A DNA stretch of 64,000 bases from Bacteroidota bacterium. Its GTDB lineage: Bacteria; Bacteroidota; Bacteroidia; Bacteroidales; VadinHA17. Made by a program: the position numbers and the translations under genes. Positions 25,765 through 34,887 of the stretch are shown piece by piece. The stretch lies in NCBI GenBank assembly GCA_029547705.1, contig JAKPOU010000050.1:62001-126000 (forward strand), in the 5' to 3' direction. The notes beneath the pieces are model-generated. The model searched no databases. It had not been told where the DNA came from and saw only the letters and a list, made by a program, of their open reading frames with translations. Every line of letters starts with the position of its first letter. Positions within the stretch are counted from its first letter, which is position 1.

Positions 25765-28122
25765 ATGAATTTACAAAGAATCACATTGCGGGGATCACTT
25801 CATTTCCCCGGTATATTCCTGCTATTGTCGGCATCACTGCTGTTGACCGCGGTACCGGCTTCATCGCAGAAGAGGAAAAGCAGCAGGTCCGCTACCCCGG
25901 CTGCTGTTCAGGATATTCTGCTGGCGGAGAAGGGTACAAGCCAATACCGTATTATCATTCCTGCCAGTCCTGTACCTGATGAGCGCAGAGCCGCGGAAGT
26001 ACTTCAGGATTATTTTCTTCAGGTAACAGGTGCAGCACTGCCCGTAATTGCCGCTGACAAAAACGAGAAGGGAGTTCCGTTTGAGATAATCCTGGGACAA
26101 AATGAACGCCTGGACAGGCTCGGTATTCAGATCAATTTCAATGAACTCGGCGAAGACGGGTTTATAATCAGAACCGACAGTCTGAGACTTATTATAGCCG
26201 GAGGCAGCAAAAAGGGGACATTGTATGGTGTTTATACTTTTCTCGAGAAGTATCTTGACTGCCGGATGTATTCACCTGCAGTCAGGATCGTTCCGAAAAA
26301 GGAAAAGATACTTCTTGGCAGAATAGAGGACAGGCAGATACCGTTAATAAAATACAGGACCATTCATTACAGGGGTACCTGGGATCAGGAGTATGCCGAC
26401 TGGCACAAGTTAAGTCATGATGCACGCGGAGAAAGGACTGCATGGGGTTTGTGGGTTCATACCTTTAATCATCTTGTTCCTCCGGATATTTACTATAAGG
26501 ATCATCAGGAGTATTATGCACTGAGAAACGGCAGGAGGATACCGACCCAGCTCTGCCTTACAAATCCTGATGTGCTCAGGATCACGGTGCAGAACCTCAG
26601 GAAAGAGATGGCAAAAAACCCTGAGGCACTTTACTGGTCTGTGAGCCAGAATGACAATACAGCCTATTGCATGTGTGAGCACTGCCAGGCTCTTGACAGA
26701 CAGGAGGGATCCCCTTCAGGATCAATGATCTCATTTGTAAACAGTGTGGCAGAGCATTTCCCGGAAAAGATCATTTCCACCCTGGCATACCAGTATACCA
26801 GGCAGGCACCTGTTAATCTCCGGCCCCTCGACAATGTCAACATCATGCTCTGCAGCATTGAAATGCGCCGCGACATACCGTTTGCCGCCGCAACGGATCC
26901 GGTCAGCCGGGCATTCGTTAAGGATGTTGAAGACTGGAATAAAATAGCAAAGGATATAATAGTGTGGGATTACGTAATTCAGTTCAGCAATCTGATCAGC
27001 CCTTTCCCCAATCTGCACGTATTGCAACCCAATCTGAAGTTTTTTGTGGAAAATGGCGTGAACTCAATGTTTGAACAGGGCAACCGTGAAGTGGGAGGAG
27101 AGTTTTCCGAACTGCGGTCATATATGCTGTCAAAACTGTTATGGGATCCTTATACTGATACTGATGCCCTGATGGATGATTTCCTGAATGGTTACTATGG
27201 TGCTGCCGGCCTACCCATAAGGAATTATATTGATGAAATGAGGGCAGCTGTTCTGGATGCCGGTCAGCCTCTGAGTATTTTCGGATCGCCGAATTCGGCA
27301 GCCGGGACCTATCTCACACCGTCACTGATTGACAGGTACAAGGAGTTGTTTGACCGGGCGGAAAGTCTTGTTGCGGATTCAACCGTTCTGCTTGAAAGAG
27401 TCAGAATTGCCCGTCTGCCGCTGAATTTTGCGATAATGGAGCAGGCCAAGAAAAATTTTTCCGGGGAAGGAGGTGTGTTTATCAGATCCGGAGAGGGCTG
27501 GACTGTCAGGCCTGAGATAAGATCCATGGTGGATCCCTTTGTTGATCTGTGCATCCGCCAGGGTGTCACGCGGATAAAGGAATGGAATGTAACTCCCGAA
27601 GCCTACCGTTCAGCCATGTACCGTCTTTTTTTCCAGGGCAGGAATGAACACCTTGCATACGGAAAGCCGGTCAGGTTCCTGAGCCCGGATATCTCTGCCA
27701 TACCTGAGGCTAAGAGAGGAATGCTTACTGACGGAATCAGGGGAAGCCATGATATTGAATACAACTGGCTCGATTTCAGGGGAAGCAATCTGGATGCCGT
27801 TATAGATCTGGGTGAAATAAAAAGGATTCAGCATATTGAGTGTGCATTTTATCAGCTTGCGGCCTGGCTCAGTATTATTCCGGACAGGGTTGATTTCCTG
27901 GTTTCAGCTGATGGAGAGAAATTTGAGAATGTCGGAACTGTGCCCAATACCCTGCCTATTGATCAGTATGATTCATACCAGCGGGATTTTATGGTGGATT
28001 TTAAGCCGCGTGATGCCAGATATGTAAGAGTTGTCGCCCACACAATAGGAAATACGCCCGAATGGCATCCGGGATCGGGTCAGCCGGCCAGGATGCATAT
28101 CGACGAGATTGTTGTGGATTGA
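25765..28122 (+). CDS. Exported DUF4838 protein with GH67-like N-domain and C-terminal F5/8-type domain
   Basis: A 785-residue protein with a signal peptide ending at about residue 35 (LTAVPASSQ). Residues 50-165 (ILGQNERLDRLGI, EDGFIIRT, GTLYGVYTFLEKYLDCRMY) resemble the N-terminal domain of GH67 alpha-glucuronidases and GH20-type chitobiase accessory domains. The middle part (WGLWVHTFNHLVPPDIYYKDH, YWSVSQNDNTAYCMCEHCQ) is DUF4838. The last 140 residues form a discoidin-like carbohydrate-binding jelly roll (LDAVIDLGEIKRIQHIECAFYQ, RYVRVVAHTIGNTPEWH). The fold suggests a glycan-cleaving or glycan-binding role, with no proven activity. It is followed at 83 bases by the FAD oxidoreductase gene. 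Confidence 0.78.
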   Translation: MNLQRITLRGSLHFPGIFLLLSASLLLTAVPASSQKRKSSRSATPAAVQDILLAEKGTSQYRIIIPASPVPDERRAAEVLQDYFLQVTGAALPVIAADKNEKGVPFEIILGQNERLDRLGIQINFNELGEDGFIIRTDSLRLIIAGGSKKGTLYGVYTFLEKYLDCRMYSPAVRIVPKKEKILLGRIEDRQIPLIKYRTIHYRGTWDQEYADWHKLSHDARGERTAWGLWVHTFNHLVPPDIYYKDHQEYYALRNGRRIPTQLCLTNPDVLRITVQNLRKEMAKNPEALYWSVSQNDNTAYCMCEHCQALDRQEGSPSGSMISFVNSVAEHFPEKIISTLAYQYTRQAPVNLRPLDNVNIMLCSIEMRRDIPFAAATDPVSRAFVKDVEDWNKIAKDIIVWDYVIQFSNLISPFPNLHVLQPNLKFFVENGVNSMFEQGNREVGGEFSELRSYMLSKLLWDPYTDTDALMDDFLNGYYGAAGLPIRNYIDEMRAAVLDAGQPLSIFGSPNSAAGTYLTPSLIDRYKELFDRAESLVADSTVLLERVRIARLPLNFAIMEQAKKNFSGEGGVFIRSGEGWTVRPEIRSMVDPFVDLCIRQGVTRIKEWNVTPEAYRSAMYRLFFQGRNEHLAYGKPVRFLSPDISAIPEAKRGMLTDGIRGSHDIEYNWLDFRGSNLDAVIDLGEIKRIQHIECAFYQLAAWLSIIPDRVDFLVSADGEKFENVGTVPNTLPIDQYDSYQRDFMVDFKPRDARYVRVVAHTIGNTPEWHPGSGQPARMHIDEIVVD

Positions 28123-28205
28123 GGCCATCCGTTCTGAATAAAAGGGAAATTCCTTTCAGTACGAACTTAAACCTTTTGACCTGAATAACAGATAAATCCA
28201 ATTAT

Positions 28206-29552
28206 ATGAAACGCAGAGATTTTGTAAACAGAGTAATACTGACCGGTGGTGCCCTCAGTCTGGGTATAGGATGCAAAAGCAAAGTCCGTACCGGTACCGG
28301 TACAGAAAAGAGCATGCCGGTATCAACGGATACAGCCTCCGGCAGGACGATCCGGGAGCCTGAAAGGGAAATACCGGTGCTTGCCGAAACTGATGTGCTG
28401 GTCATTGGCGGCGGACCGGCAGGAACCGCGGCTGCAATAGCTGCCAGCCGTACCGGGGCTGAGACTTATCTGGTTGAACGTTACAACCATCTTGGCGGGC
28501 TCTGGACCGGCGGGCTTGTATTGCCGCTTCTTTCAACCCATGCCCTTGACAGGCATAAAAGACAGAGAAAGGTAATTTTCGGTATCGGGGAGGAGATGTC
28601 CGGAAGATTATTTGATCTGGGAATGGCAATACATGAAGTGAATCCCGTTATTGACCCCGAAGCCGGCAAATTTGTTCTTGATGAAATGATACGGGAGGCC
28701 GGAGTCAGGATGCTCTACCACAGCTGGGCTTCAAATGTTATAATGGACGGGAATGTAATCAGGGGAGTGTTCATTGAAACCAAATCCGGACGGATGGCTG
28801 TCCTGGCTAAGGTTGTTATTGACTGTACTGGTGACGGGGATATCTTCCATCTGGCCGGAGATGATTACGATACCATGAATTATGCTATAGGACTTGTTCA
28901 CCGGCTTGGCAATGTTGACCGAATCGATCCTGACAAGCCCGGATATGAAAAGAAAAATCTCGGGGATCCCACTCCGCTTAAGGGAGTGAACTGGGTAAAC
29001 ATGTGGGGACGGGAAAATCAGGATGCCCTTGACGTGGTAAATCTTTCGAATCTTCAGATGGACTACCGCCGCGAGATATGGAACAGTGTCCAGGAACTCA
29101 GGAAAACACCGGGGCATGAAGAGGTTTTTCTTCTGGATACTGCATCGCAGCTGGGCGTAAGGATGTCCAGAATACTTGACGGCGAATACAGGCTCAGGCT
29201 TGAGGATACAATGACATACAGATCGTTCAGTGATGCGATTGGAATAAGCGGGGCATGGACCACCATGCTTTACAGGGGAAGAAAAATCCCTGCATCAGAA
29301 CGTCCGTGGTGGCAGATACCTTACCGTTCACTTGTTCCAAGGAAGACTGAGAACCTTCTTGTTGCAGGCCGCTGTTTCTGTTTTGAAAAAGAACTGGTGG
29401 AAGATACAAGAATTATAGGTACCTGTCTGGTTACCGGACAGGGTGCCGGTGCGGCTGCCGGGCTTGCTGTCAGGGAGAAGGTGTTTCCAAGAAACGTGAA
29501 TGTGAAACGGCTCAGGGATCTGCTGAAACAGCAGGGTGTCTGGATGGGATGA
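28206..29552 (+). CDS. Exported FAD-dependent oxidoreductase (FAD_oxidored/PF12831 type)
   Basis: A 448-residue flavoprotein. The N-terminus MKRRDFVNRVILTGGALSLG is twin-arginine-like and is followed by a cysteine (GIGCKS), so it may be a Tat-exported lipoprotein. Residues 63-95 carry the dinucleotide-binding fold: VLVIGGGPAGTAAAIAASRTG with the acidic strand end ETYLVERY. YNHLGGLWTGGLVLPL fits the FAD_oxidored family, and VVIDCTGDGDIFHLAG is the second FAD contact. NLLVAGRCFCFEKE and GTCLVTGQGAGAAAGLAV complete the C-terminal cap. Substrate is unknown; relatives occur in polysaccharide loci. Its stop codon overlaps the start of the iron-sulfur membrane gene by 4 bases, which argues for coupled translation and a shared electron path. 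Confidence 0.85.
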   Translation: MKRRDFVNRVILTGGALSLGIGCKSKVRTGTGTEKSMPVSTDTASGRTIREPEREIPVLAETDVLVIGGGPAGTAAAIAASRTGAETYLVERYNHLGGLWTGGLVLPLLSTHALDRHKRQRKVIFGIGEEMSGRLFDLGMAIHEVNPVIDPEAGKFVLDEMIREAGVRMLYHSWASNVIMDGNVIRGVFIETKSGRMAVLAKVVIDCTGDGDIFHLAGDDYDTMNYAIGLVHRLGNVDRIDPDKPGYEKKNLGDPTPLKGVNWVNMWGRENQDALDVVNLSNLQMDYRREIWNSVQELRKTPGHEEVFLLDTASQLGVRMSRILDGEYRLRLEDTMTYRSFSDAIGISGAWTTMLYRGRKIPASERPWWQIPYRSLVPRKTENLLVAGRCFCFEKELVEDTRIIGTCLVTGQGAGAAAGLAVREKVFPRNVNVKRLRDLLKQQGVWMG

Positions 29553-30715
29553 AAAAGACGGTCACTGCATCGGATATACGGACTGTATCATTCATTATTG
29601 CCATGGTGTCCGTCATTCCCGGGCTGTGGAAGGGATTTCAGGGATTCCATGCATGGCTCAGTCCCTTTCTGATGCTTAATTCCGTTTTTGCATTAAAAGC
29701 TATTATCTGGCTCAATATGGCAGCCGTTGCCGTATTGGCAGCTGTCATGATACGGAAACGCTGGTTCTGTAAATATCTTTGCCCTGCCGGGTGGTGTTTT
29801 GATAAGATATCTTCACTCAGCCCATTTGCCGGAAGAACATACAACAAACTGCCTCATGCAGGCAAGTGGCTGGCAGTTATTTCACTTGTGTCTGCTTTGT
29901 TCGGCTTTCCCCTGTTTGTGATTTTTGATCCACTTTCCCTGTTTAACGGATTTTTTCTTAATCTGGCCGGGAAACCGGAACCTGTGGTTTTTATTTCCCT
30001 TCTTCCGTTTCCGCTGTTATTGCTGATGCATTTCTTTCTGCCCGGAATCTGGTGCAAAAAACTTTGTCCTCTCGGAGGACTGCAAACAGGCCTGTGGGAT
30101 ATAAAAAGCCATCTGAGCGGATTGAATTTGAAAAAAGCCCCGGTTTCAGAGACTGAACTTCCCGGCAGGCGCTATTTTGTCATGTCAGGAGCCGGTTTGC
30201 TGGCCGGCCTGATTATGCCCGGCATACTTCGTTCTTCTCCTGTGAAAGTTATCCGTCCTCCGGGAACAAGGGACAGTCTGTCGTTCAATACTCTTTGTTC
30301 CCGTTGCGGTAATTGTATAAGGGCTTGTCCGACCAGGATCATTCAGCCGCTTACCGTTTGTGACCAGCCACTTGCCTGGATGACTCCGGTAATCAGATAT
30401 GAGAACGGATATTGCCTTGAAACATGCAATATCTGCAGCCGGGTCTGTCCGACCGGGGCAATTGCATTTTTTCCCGTTGATGAAAAAAAGCATGTTTTCA
30501 TCGGAAAGGCTGAGATCAGCAGTGAAAACTGCTATCTTCTGAATAACAGGGAATGTATAAAATGCAGGGAAGTATGTAAATATGAAGCCATCAGTTATAT
30601 GCCCGGGACCGGAACCAATACCGGTGTTCCCGTAGCAGACCTGTCAAAATGTGTCGGATGCGGGGCATGTGAAATAGTATGCCCTGCTGATTGTATTGTT
30701 GTCAGGCCCCTGTAG
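29549..30715 (+). CDS. Polytopic membrane iron-sulfur protein (NapH/NosR-like)
   Basis: A 388-residue protein with about five membrane helices in the first 215 residues. Two CX3CP motifs sit at helix ends (WFCKYLCPAGWC and WCKKLCPLGG), the hallmark of NapH/CcoG-type proteins. A ferredoxin-like C-terminus brings more clusters: CSRCGNCIRACP, CNICSRVCP, CIKCREVC and CVGCGACEIVCP. Known relatives pass electrons between the quinone pool and periplasmic reductases or oxidases. The 4-base ATGA overlap with the exported FAD oxidoreductase makes that enzyme the likely partner. Which way the electrons flow cannot be read from the sequence. A GC-rich hairpin follows the gene at 30750-30764. Confidence 0.85.
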   Translation: MKKTVTASDIRTVSFIIAMVSVIPGLWKGFQGFHAWLSPFLMLNSVFALKAIIWLNMAAVAVLAAVMIRKRWFCKYLCPAGWCFDKISSLSPFAGRTYNKLPHAGKWLAVISLVSALFGFPLFVIFDPLSLFNGFFLNLAGKPEPVVFISLLPFPLLLLMHFFLPGIWCKKLCPLGGLQTGLWDIKSHLSGLNLKKAPVSETELPGRRYFVMSGAGLLAGLIMPGILRSSPVKVIRPPGTRDSLSFNTLCSRCGNCIRACPTRIIQPLTVCDQPLAWMTPVIRYENGYCLETCNICSRVCPTGAIAFFPVDEKKHVFIGKAEISSENCYLLNNRECIKCREVCKYEAISYMPGTGTNTGVPVADLSKCVGCGACEIVCPADCIVVRPL

Positions 30716-30749
30716 CGAAAGCGCAATTCGTATAAACAATGGAATAAAT

Positions 30750-30772
30750 ACCGGTTTTGCCGGTTTGATTTT
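30750..30772 (+). terminator. Weak intrinsic terminator after the iron-sulfur gene
   Basis: ACCGG-TTTTG-CCGGT is a 5-bp stem followed closely by a T-rich stretch (TTGATTTTTCT). It lies 35 bases after the stop at 30715. The rest of the 363-bp space up to 31078 shows no gene; it should contain the promoter of the aldose epimerase, but no clear TAnnTTTG box stands out. Confidence 0.4.
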
Positions 30773-31078
30773 TCTGCTTGTGAGATACATGCTTAGATGT
30801 GGAATAAAATATCGCGGATGCTGTAATATTCCGGATAAGTGACGGATATCTCCTTATTTTGTACCAGGGTTTTTAAGGTATTTTGTTTTTAAGTATTTGC
30901 AGCAGATTTTTCTGATTGATTAACCGGGAAATATCTTAACTTTATTAACTCATTGTTTTGTTCTTTATGCGCTGTTCTGAACCCATTGCGAATGAGGCTT
31001 TTCAGGAGCCGGCATAAGACGGTACTGAGTGAAATAATGATTTACGGGAATTTATGGATTAAACAGAATAAACAGAAA

Positions 31079-32206
31079 ATGAAAAGAATTTTATTATTAA
31101 CATTAGTTTTTGCAGGAGCTGCTGCATTTCTGCCATCCTGCAATCAATCAAAAAAGAGCGAAATGGTCAGGAAAGAGATTTACGGTACTTATCAGGGGAA
31201 AGAGGTTTACATGTTTACACTCACAAACAAGCCCGGAAATATTGTCAAAATTACAAACTTCGGGGGAAAGATCAACTGGATTGAGGTTCCCGACAGAAAC
31301 GGAAAGAAGGAGAATATAACATTTGGTTATGATACCTTTGAGGGTACAATCAATGGTGATATGTCATACGGCTCCCTTGTCGGCAGATATGCCAACAGGA
31401 TAGCAAATGCCCGGTTCTCCCTTGACGGTGTTGAATATGAACTTCCTGTAAATAATGGTCCTAACTGCCTGCATGGCGGTCCGAAAGGCTGGCATAGTGT
31501 TGTATGGGATGCTGAGGTGGTTAGCGGAAGTAAATTTCCGGCTATCAGACTGACATATGTCAGTCCCGATATGGAAATGGGCTTCCCGGGAACGGTTACT
31601 GCCGAAGTTGTCTATACATGGACTGATAATAACGAGATAGTGATGGATTATAAATGCACGACAGACAAGAAAACTGTTGTAAATGTAACCAATCATGCTT
31701 ATTTCAATTTGCTGGGTCCGGGAAAGGGTGACATACTGGGGCATGTCCTGACCCTGAAAGCATCAGCATTCACACCGGTCGATTCGGTGATGATACCCAC
31801 CGGTGAATTAAGGCCTGTTGCCGGCACTCCGTTCGATTTTACAAGTCCGCATACGATTGGCGAAAGGATAGGGGAGGATTATGACCAGCTCATACTGGGC
31901 CGCGGTTATGATCATAATTTCGTGCTGGACAACAAGGAGCCGGTTGATGTTGAGGTATATGAGCCGGTAAGCGGAAGAGTCCTTGAAGTAATTACCGATC
32001 AGCCCGGGATGCAGCTTTATACCGGTAATTTCCTTGACGGAACAAATATTGGTCATGGCGGAGTGGCTTTTACCCACAGATCAGGATTTTGCCTGGAATC
32101 GGGCCATTTTCCTGACAGTCCCAACCATCCGGATTTTCCGACAACAGTGCTTAATCCGGGAGAAACATTCAAATCACAGACGATTTACAGGTTCTCAGCC
32201 AGGTAA
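31079..32206 (+). CDS. galM: Aldose 1-epimerase (GalM family), lipoprotein
   Basis: A 375-residue mutarotase. The ATG at 31079 is chosen because it opens a lipoprotein signal (MKRILLLTLVFAGAAAFLPSC, lipobox PSCN); a start 126 bases upstream would bury it. Family signatures are clear: SLVGRYANRIANARFSLDG, VNVTNHAYFNLLG with the catalytic histidine, PVDSVMIPTGELRPV, and a catalytic glutamate in CLESGHFPDSPNHPDF. It equilibrates alpha and beta anomers of free sugars, here probably in the periplasm, which would help the GH51/GH127 products or other released sugars enter the symporters. The gene stands alone. Confidence 0.93.
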   Translation: MKRILLLTLVFAGAAAFLPSCNQSKKSEMVRKEIYGTYQGKEVYMFTLTNKPGNIVKITNFGGKINWIEVPDRNGKKENITFGYDTFEGTINGDMSYGSLVGRYANRIANARFSLDGVEYELPVNNGPNCLHGGPKGWHSVVWDAEVVSGSKFPAIRLTYVSPDMEMGFPGTVTAEVVYTWTDNNEIVMDYKCTTDKKTVVNVTNHAYFNLLGPGKGDILGHVLTLKASAFTPVDSVMIPTGELRPVAGTPFDFTSPHTIGERIGEDYDQLILGRGYDHNFVLDNKEPVDVEVYEPVSGRVLEVITDQPGMQLYTGNFLDGTNIGHGGVAFTHRSGFCLESGHFPDSPNHPDFPTTVLNPGETFKSQTIYRFSAR

Positions 32207-32348
32207 ATCATCAGGTCCCTGCTTGTTATCCGGAGGCTTCAACAGAAAGATGGTCATTGACTTCCTCAATGCATCCTGCAGGTCTTAAACAGATAATAAG
32301 CTTGATATAAGCATCCTGTATTTTTAAAATCATTATCATCATTAAGAA

Positions 32349-34007
32349 ATGAGGAATATTTTTGTTATCTTTTTTTCTCTGACTTTCCTGGCAGGTTGCA
32401 TGACGGCGGGGAAAAAAGTTGAATACGGACTGAAAAGTATCACAGCTGATGACATGAAGACCCATATTTCGATACTTGCTTCCGATGAGTTCCTTGGACG
32501 GGCTCCTTCTACCGAAGGGGAAGAGAAAACCATTAATTATCTCGCTGAGGAGTTCAGGAGGATCGGGCTTGAACCGGCCAATAATGGCAGTTTTTTCCAG
32601 GAAGTGTCGCTGGTAAAAATAACTGCAGATCCGGAAATGAAAGTTGATATCAGCGGAGGAAGAAACAGGATAAACCTGAAATATCGCGAAGATATCATAG
32701 GAGGAAGCCCTCAGCAAAAGGAGTTTATCAGGCTTGATAATTCCGGAATCATATTTGTCGGTTACGGGATTAATTCTCCGGAAAACAACTGGAATGATTA
32801 TGAAGGTCTTGATGTGAAGGGCAAAACCGTGTTGATGCTTATAAATGATCCTGGTTATGCCACCTCCGACGAAACTCTCTTTGAAGGGAAGACCATGACC
32901 TATTTCGGACGCTGGACATATAAGTATGAAGAAGCAGCACGGCAGGGAGCCTCGGCAGTCATCATCATTCATGAAACAGGAGCGGCTGCATATCCCTGGG
33001 AAGTTGTTCAGAACAGCTGGGGCGGTTCGCAGTTTTCTCTCAGGAACGATCCTCTGGCTTCATCTGCTCTTCAGTTCTGTGGCTGGATAACCAATGAATC
33101 AGGCAGGAAAATTTTTCAGGCTGCAGGACTGGATTTTGATGGGCTGACCAGGGCTGCTTCCGGAAGGGATTTCAGGGCTGTTGAGATGAACATGGGATTA
33201 TCCGTCAATTTCAGGAATGAAGTGGAATATTCTGTATCCGACAATGTTGCTGCCCTGTGGCCGGGCGGCAGGAAAGCGGATGAATACATAATATACTGTG
33301 CACACTGGGATCATTTCGGTGTCAGCAATACTTTCAGGGGTGATTCAATACTGAACGGTGCCGTTGATAATGCCACTGGTACAGCGGCCTTACTCGAGAT
33401 TGCGGAAGCATTTGCAAATCTTCCGGCAAGACAGAACCGTTCAATTCTGTTTCTTTCAGTAACATGCGAGGAACAAGGACTGCTGGGCAGTGATTTTTAT
33501 GCAAACAATCCATTGTTTCCTCCGGGAAAAACAGCCGCTGTGATCAACATGGATGCCCTGAACATTTTTGGAAGGACAAGGGATATGATAATCTCCGGTT
33601 ACGGATACAATCAGCTTGATGATTATGCGATTGCAGTTCTTGAAAAATACGGGCGCTATGCAAGCCCTGATCCCACACCCGAAAAAGGAGGTTATTTCCG
33701 TTCTGACCATTTCAGTTTTGCGAAGGTTGGAATACCTTCCATTAATCTGTCGGCAGGGGTCGACAATGTTGAACAAGGCAAGGCATGGGGCCTGGCCCGG
33801 AGCGAGGAATGGATACGGGAAAACTACCACGAGCCTTCTGACAACTATGAACCGGACAAATGGGATTTTGACGGTATGATTGAAGATGTGAAAGTTTATT
33901 TCGAAACCGGCTATAATCTCAGCATGACAGACAAGTTTCCCGAATGGAATCCAGGTGTCCCTTTTAAAGCATTGAGGGACGAAATGATGGAGAATCAGAA
34001 ACCTTAA
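32349..34007 (+). CDS. M28-family metallopeptidase with PA domain, lipoprotein
   Basis: A 552-residue di-zinc aminopeptidase-like protein. The N-terminus ends in a lipobox (LAGCMT). A PA (protease-associated) insert occupies about residues 130-260. The M28 metal site is complete: H319 in CAHWDHFG, the aspartate of AVDNATGTAAL, the EE pair in TCEEQGLLGSD, NMDALN, and the late histidine in YHEPSD. It should cleave N-terminal residues from peptides or act on similar amide substrates outside the cytoplasm. It is followed after 14 bases by a DUF1080 gene and so shares its operon. A second M28 gene lies at 54679. Confidence 0.92.
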   Translation: MRNIFVIFFSLTFLAGCMTAGKKVEYGLKSITADDMKTHISILASDEFLGRAPSTEGEEKTINYLAEEFRRIGLEPANNGSFFQEVSLVKITADPEMKVDISGGRNRINLKYREDIIGGSPQQKEFIRLDNSGIIFVGYGINSPENNWNDYEGLDVKGKTVLMLINDPGYATSDETLFEGKTMTYFGRWTYKYEEAARQGASAVIIIHETGAAAYPWEVVQNSWGGSQFSLRNDPLASSALQFCGWITNESGRKIFQAAGLDFDGLTRAASGRDFRAVEMNMGLSVNFRNEVEYSVSDNVAALWPGGRKADEYIIYCAHWDHFGVSNTFRGDSILNGAVDNATGTAALLEIAEAFANLPARQNRSILFLSVTCEEQGLLGSDFYANNPLFPPGKTAAVINMDALNIFGRTRDMIISGYGYNQLDDYAIAVLEKYGRYASPDPTPEKGGYFRSDHFSFAKVGIPSINLSAGVDNVEQGKAWGLARSEEWIRENYHEPSDNYEPDKWDFDGMIEDVKVYFETGYNLSMTDKFPEWNPGVPFKALRDEMMENQKP

Positions 34008-34021
34008 AAAACAATGCACAT

Positions 34022-34672
34022 ATGAAAAATTCTATTCTTGCCGTAATCATTATCACGGTTTTAACCTCATGTTCCGGTAAGGAAAAAGGCTGGCGCCAGC
34101 TCTTTAACGGGAGGGATCTGACCGGCTGGGAACAGATAGGCCCCGGAAAGTTTGAAGTGGAAGACGGTCTGCTTAAAACAGTAGGGGGGATGGGTATGCT
34201 TCTTTACCCTTCCGAGAAATTCGGGGATGTGACAATACGCGTTGTTTACAAAGTGGAAGACAATGACTGTAATTCTGGTGTTTTTATAAGGATACCGGAA
34301 ATTCCTTCAGATGAATGGTATGCGGTGAACAGGGGATATGAAGTGCAGATAGATCATGGAACCAGGCATGTTGGAGGAGAATACCATTGTACGGGAGTGC
34401 TATACTCTCTTACCAAGGCCATGGCTTACCCCCAGAAGGAGCCGGGTGAATGGAACACGATGGAAATAACCCTTGACGGACCAAGAACCATAGTAGTTGT
34501 AAATGATGAAATGGTGACGGATTATACAGAAGGAGATCCGGTACCTCCGAAATCAAGAGATTACGAACCGGACAGAGGGCCACGTCCTCTTTCAGGTTAT
34601 ATAGGTTTGCAGAATCATGATTCATTATCTACAGTATATTTCAGAGAAGTAGCGGTAAAGTCACTGAAATAA
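34022..34672 (+). CDS. DUF1080 lipoprotein (3-keto-disaccharide hydrolase-like)
   Basis: A 216-residue protein with a lipobox (LTSCSG) and the PF06439 jelly roll: WRQLFNGRDLTGWEQIG at the start, VEDGLLKTVGGMGMLLYP, CNSGVFIRIPE, GYEVQID, and LSGYIGLQNHDS at the end. Some members hydrolyse 3-keto-glycosides made by Gfo/Idh/MocA oxidoreductases in the Bacteroides periplasm; others may only bind glycans. A Gfo/Idh/MocA protein with an export signal is present at 52862, though not adjacent. A run of nine G at 34687-34695 follows the gene. Confidence 0.88.
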   Translation: MKNSILAVIIITVLTSCSGKEKGWRQLFNGRDLTGWEQIGPGKFEVEDGLLKTVGGMGMLLYPSEKFGDVTIRVVYKVEDNDCNSGVFIRIPEIPSDEWYAVNRGYEVQIDHGTRHVGGEYHCTGVLYSLTKAMAYPQKEPGEWNTMEITLDGPRTIVVVNDEMVTDYTEGDPVPPKSRDYEPDRGPRPLSGYIGLQNHDSLSTVYFREVAVKSLK

Positions 34673-34887
34673 ACGTTTTTCGCAGAGGGGGGGGGACAGG
34701 ATTAGGTTTCCGGAATAGTGGCAAATAAAAATCCGGTGAGTCACTGATTCCAAAATCATTTATATTTATTAATATGCGGAGCCGGGTTTTGAATCCGGAA
34801 TGATTACGTACTATGAAAATGCCGGTGGACTAAATTATCCGGATAGCTTAACGAATGCCGGCGAATCATCGGGATAAGGAAAATTTC

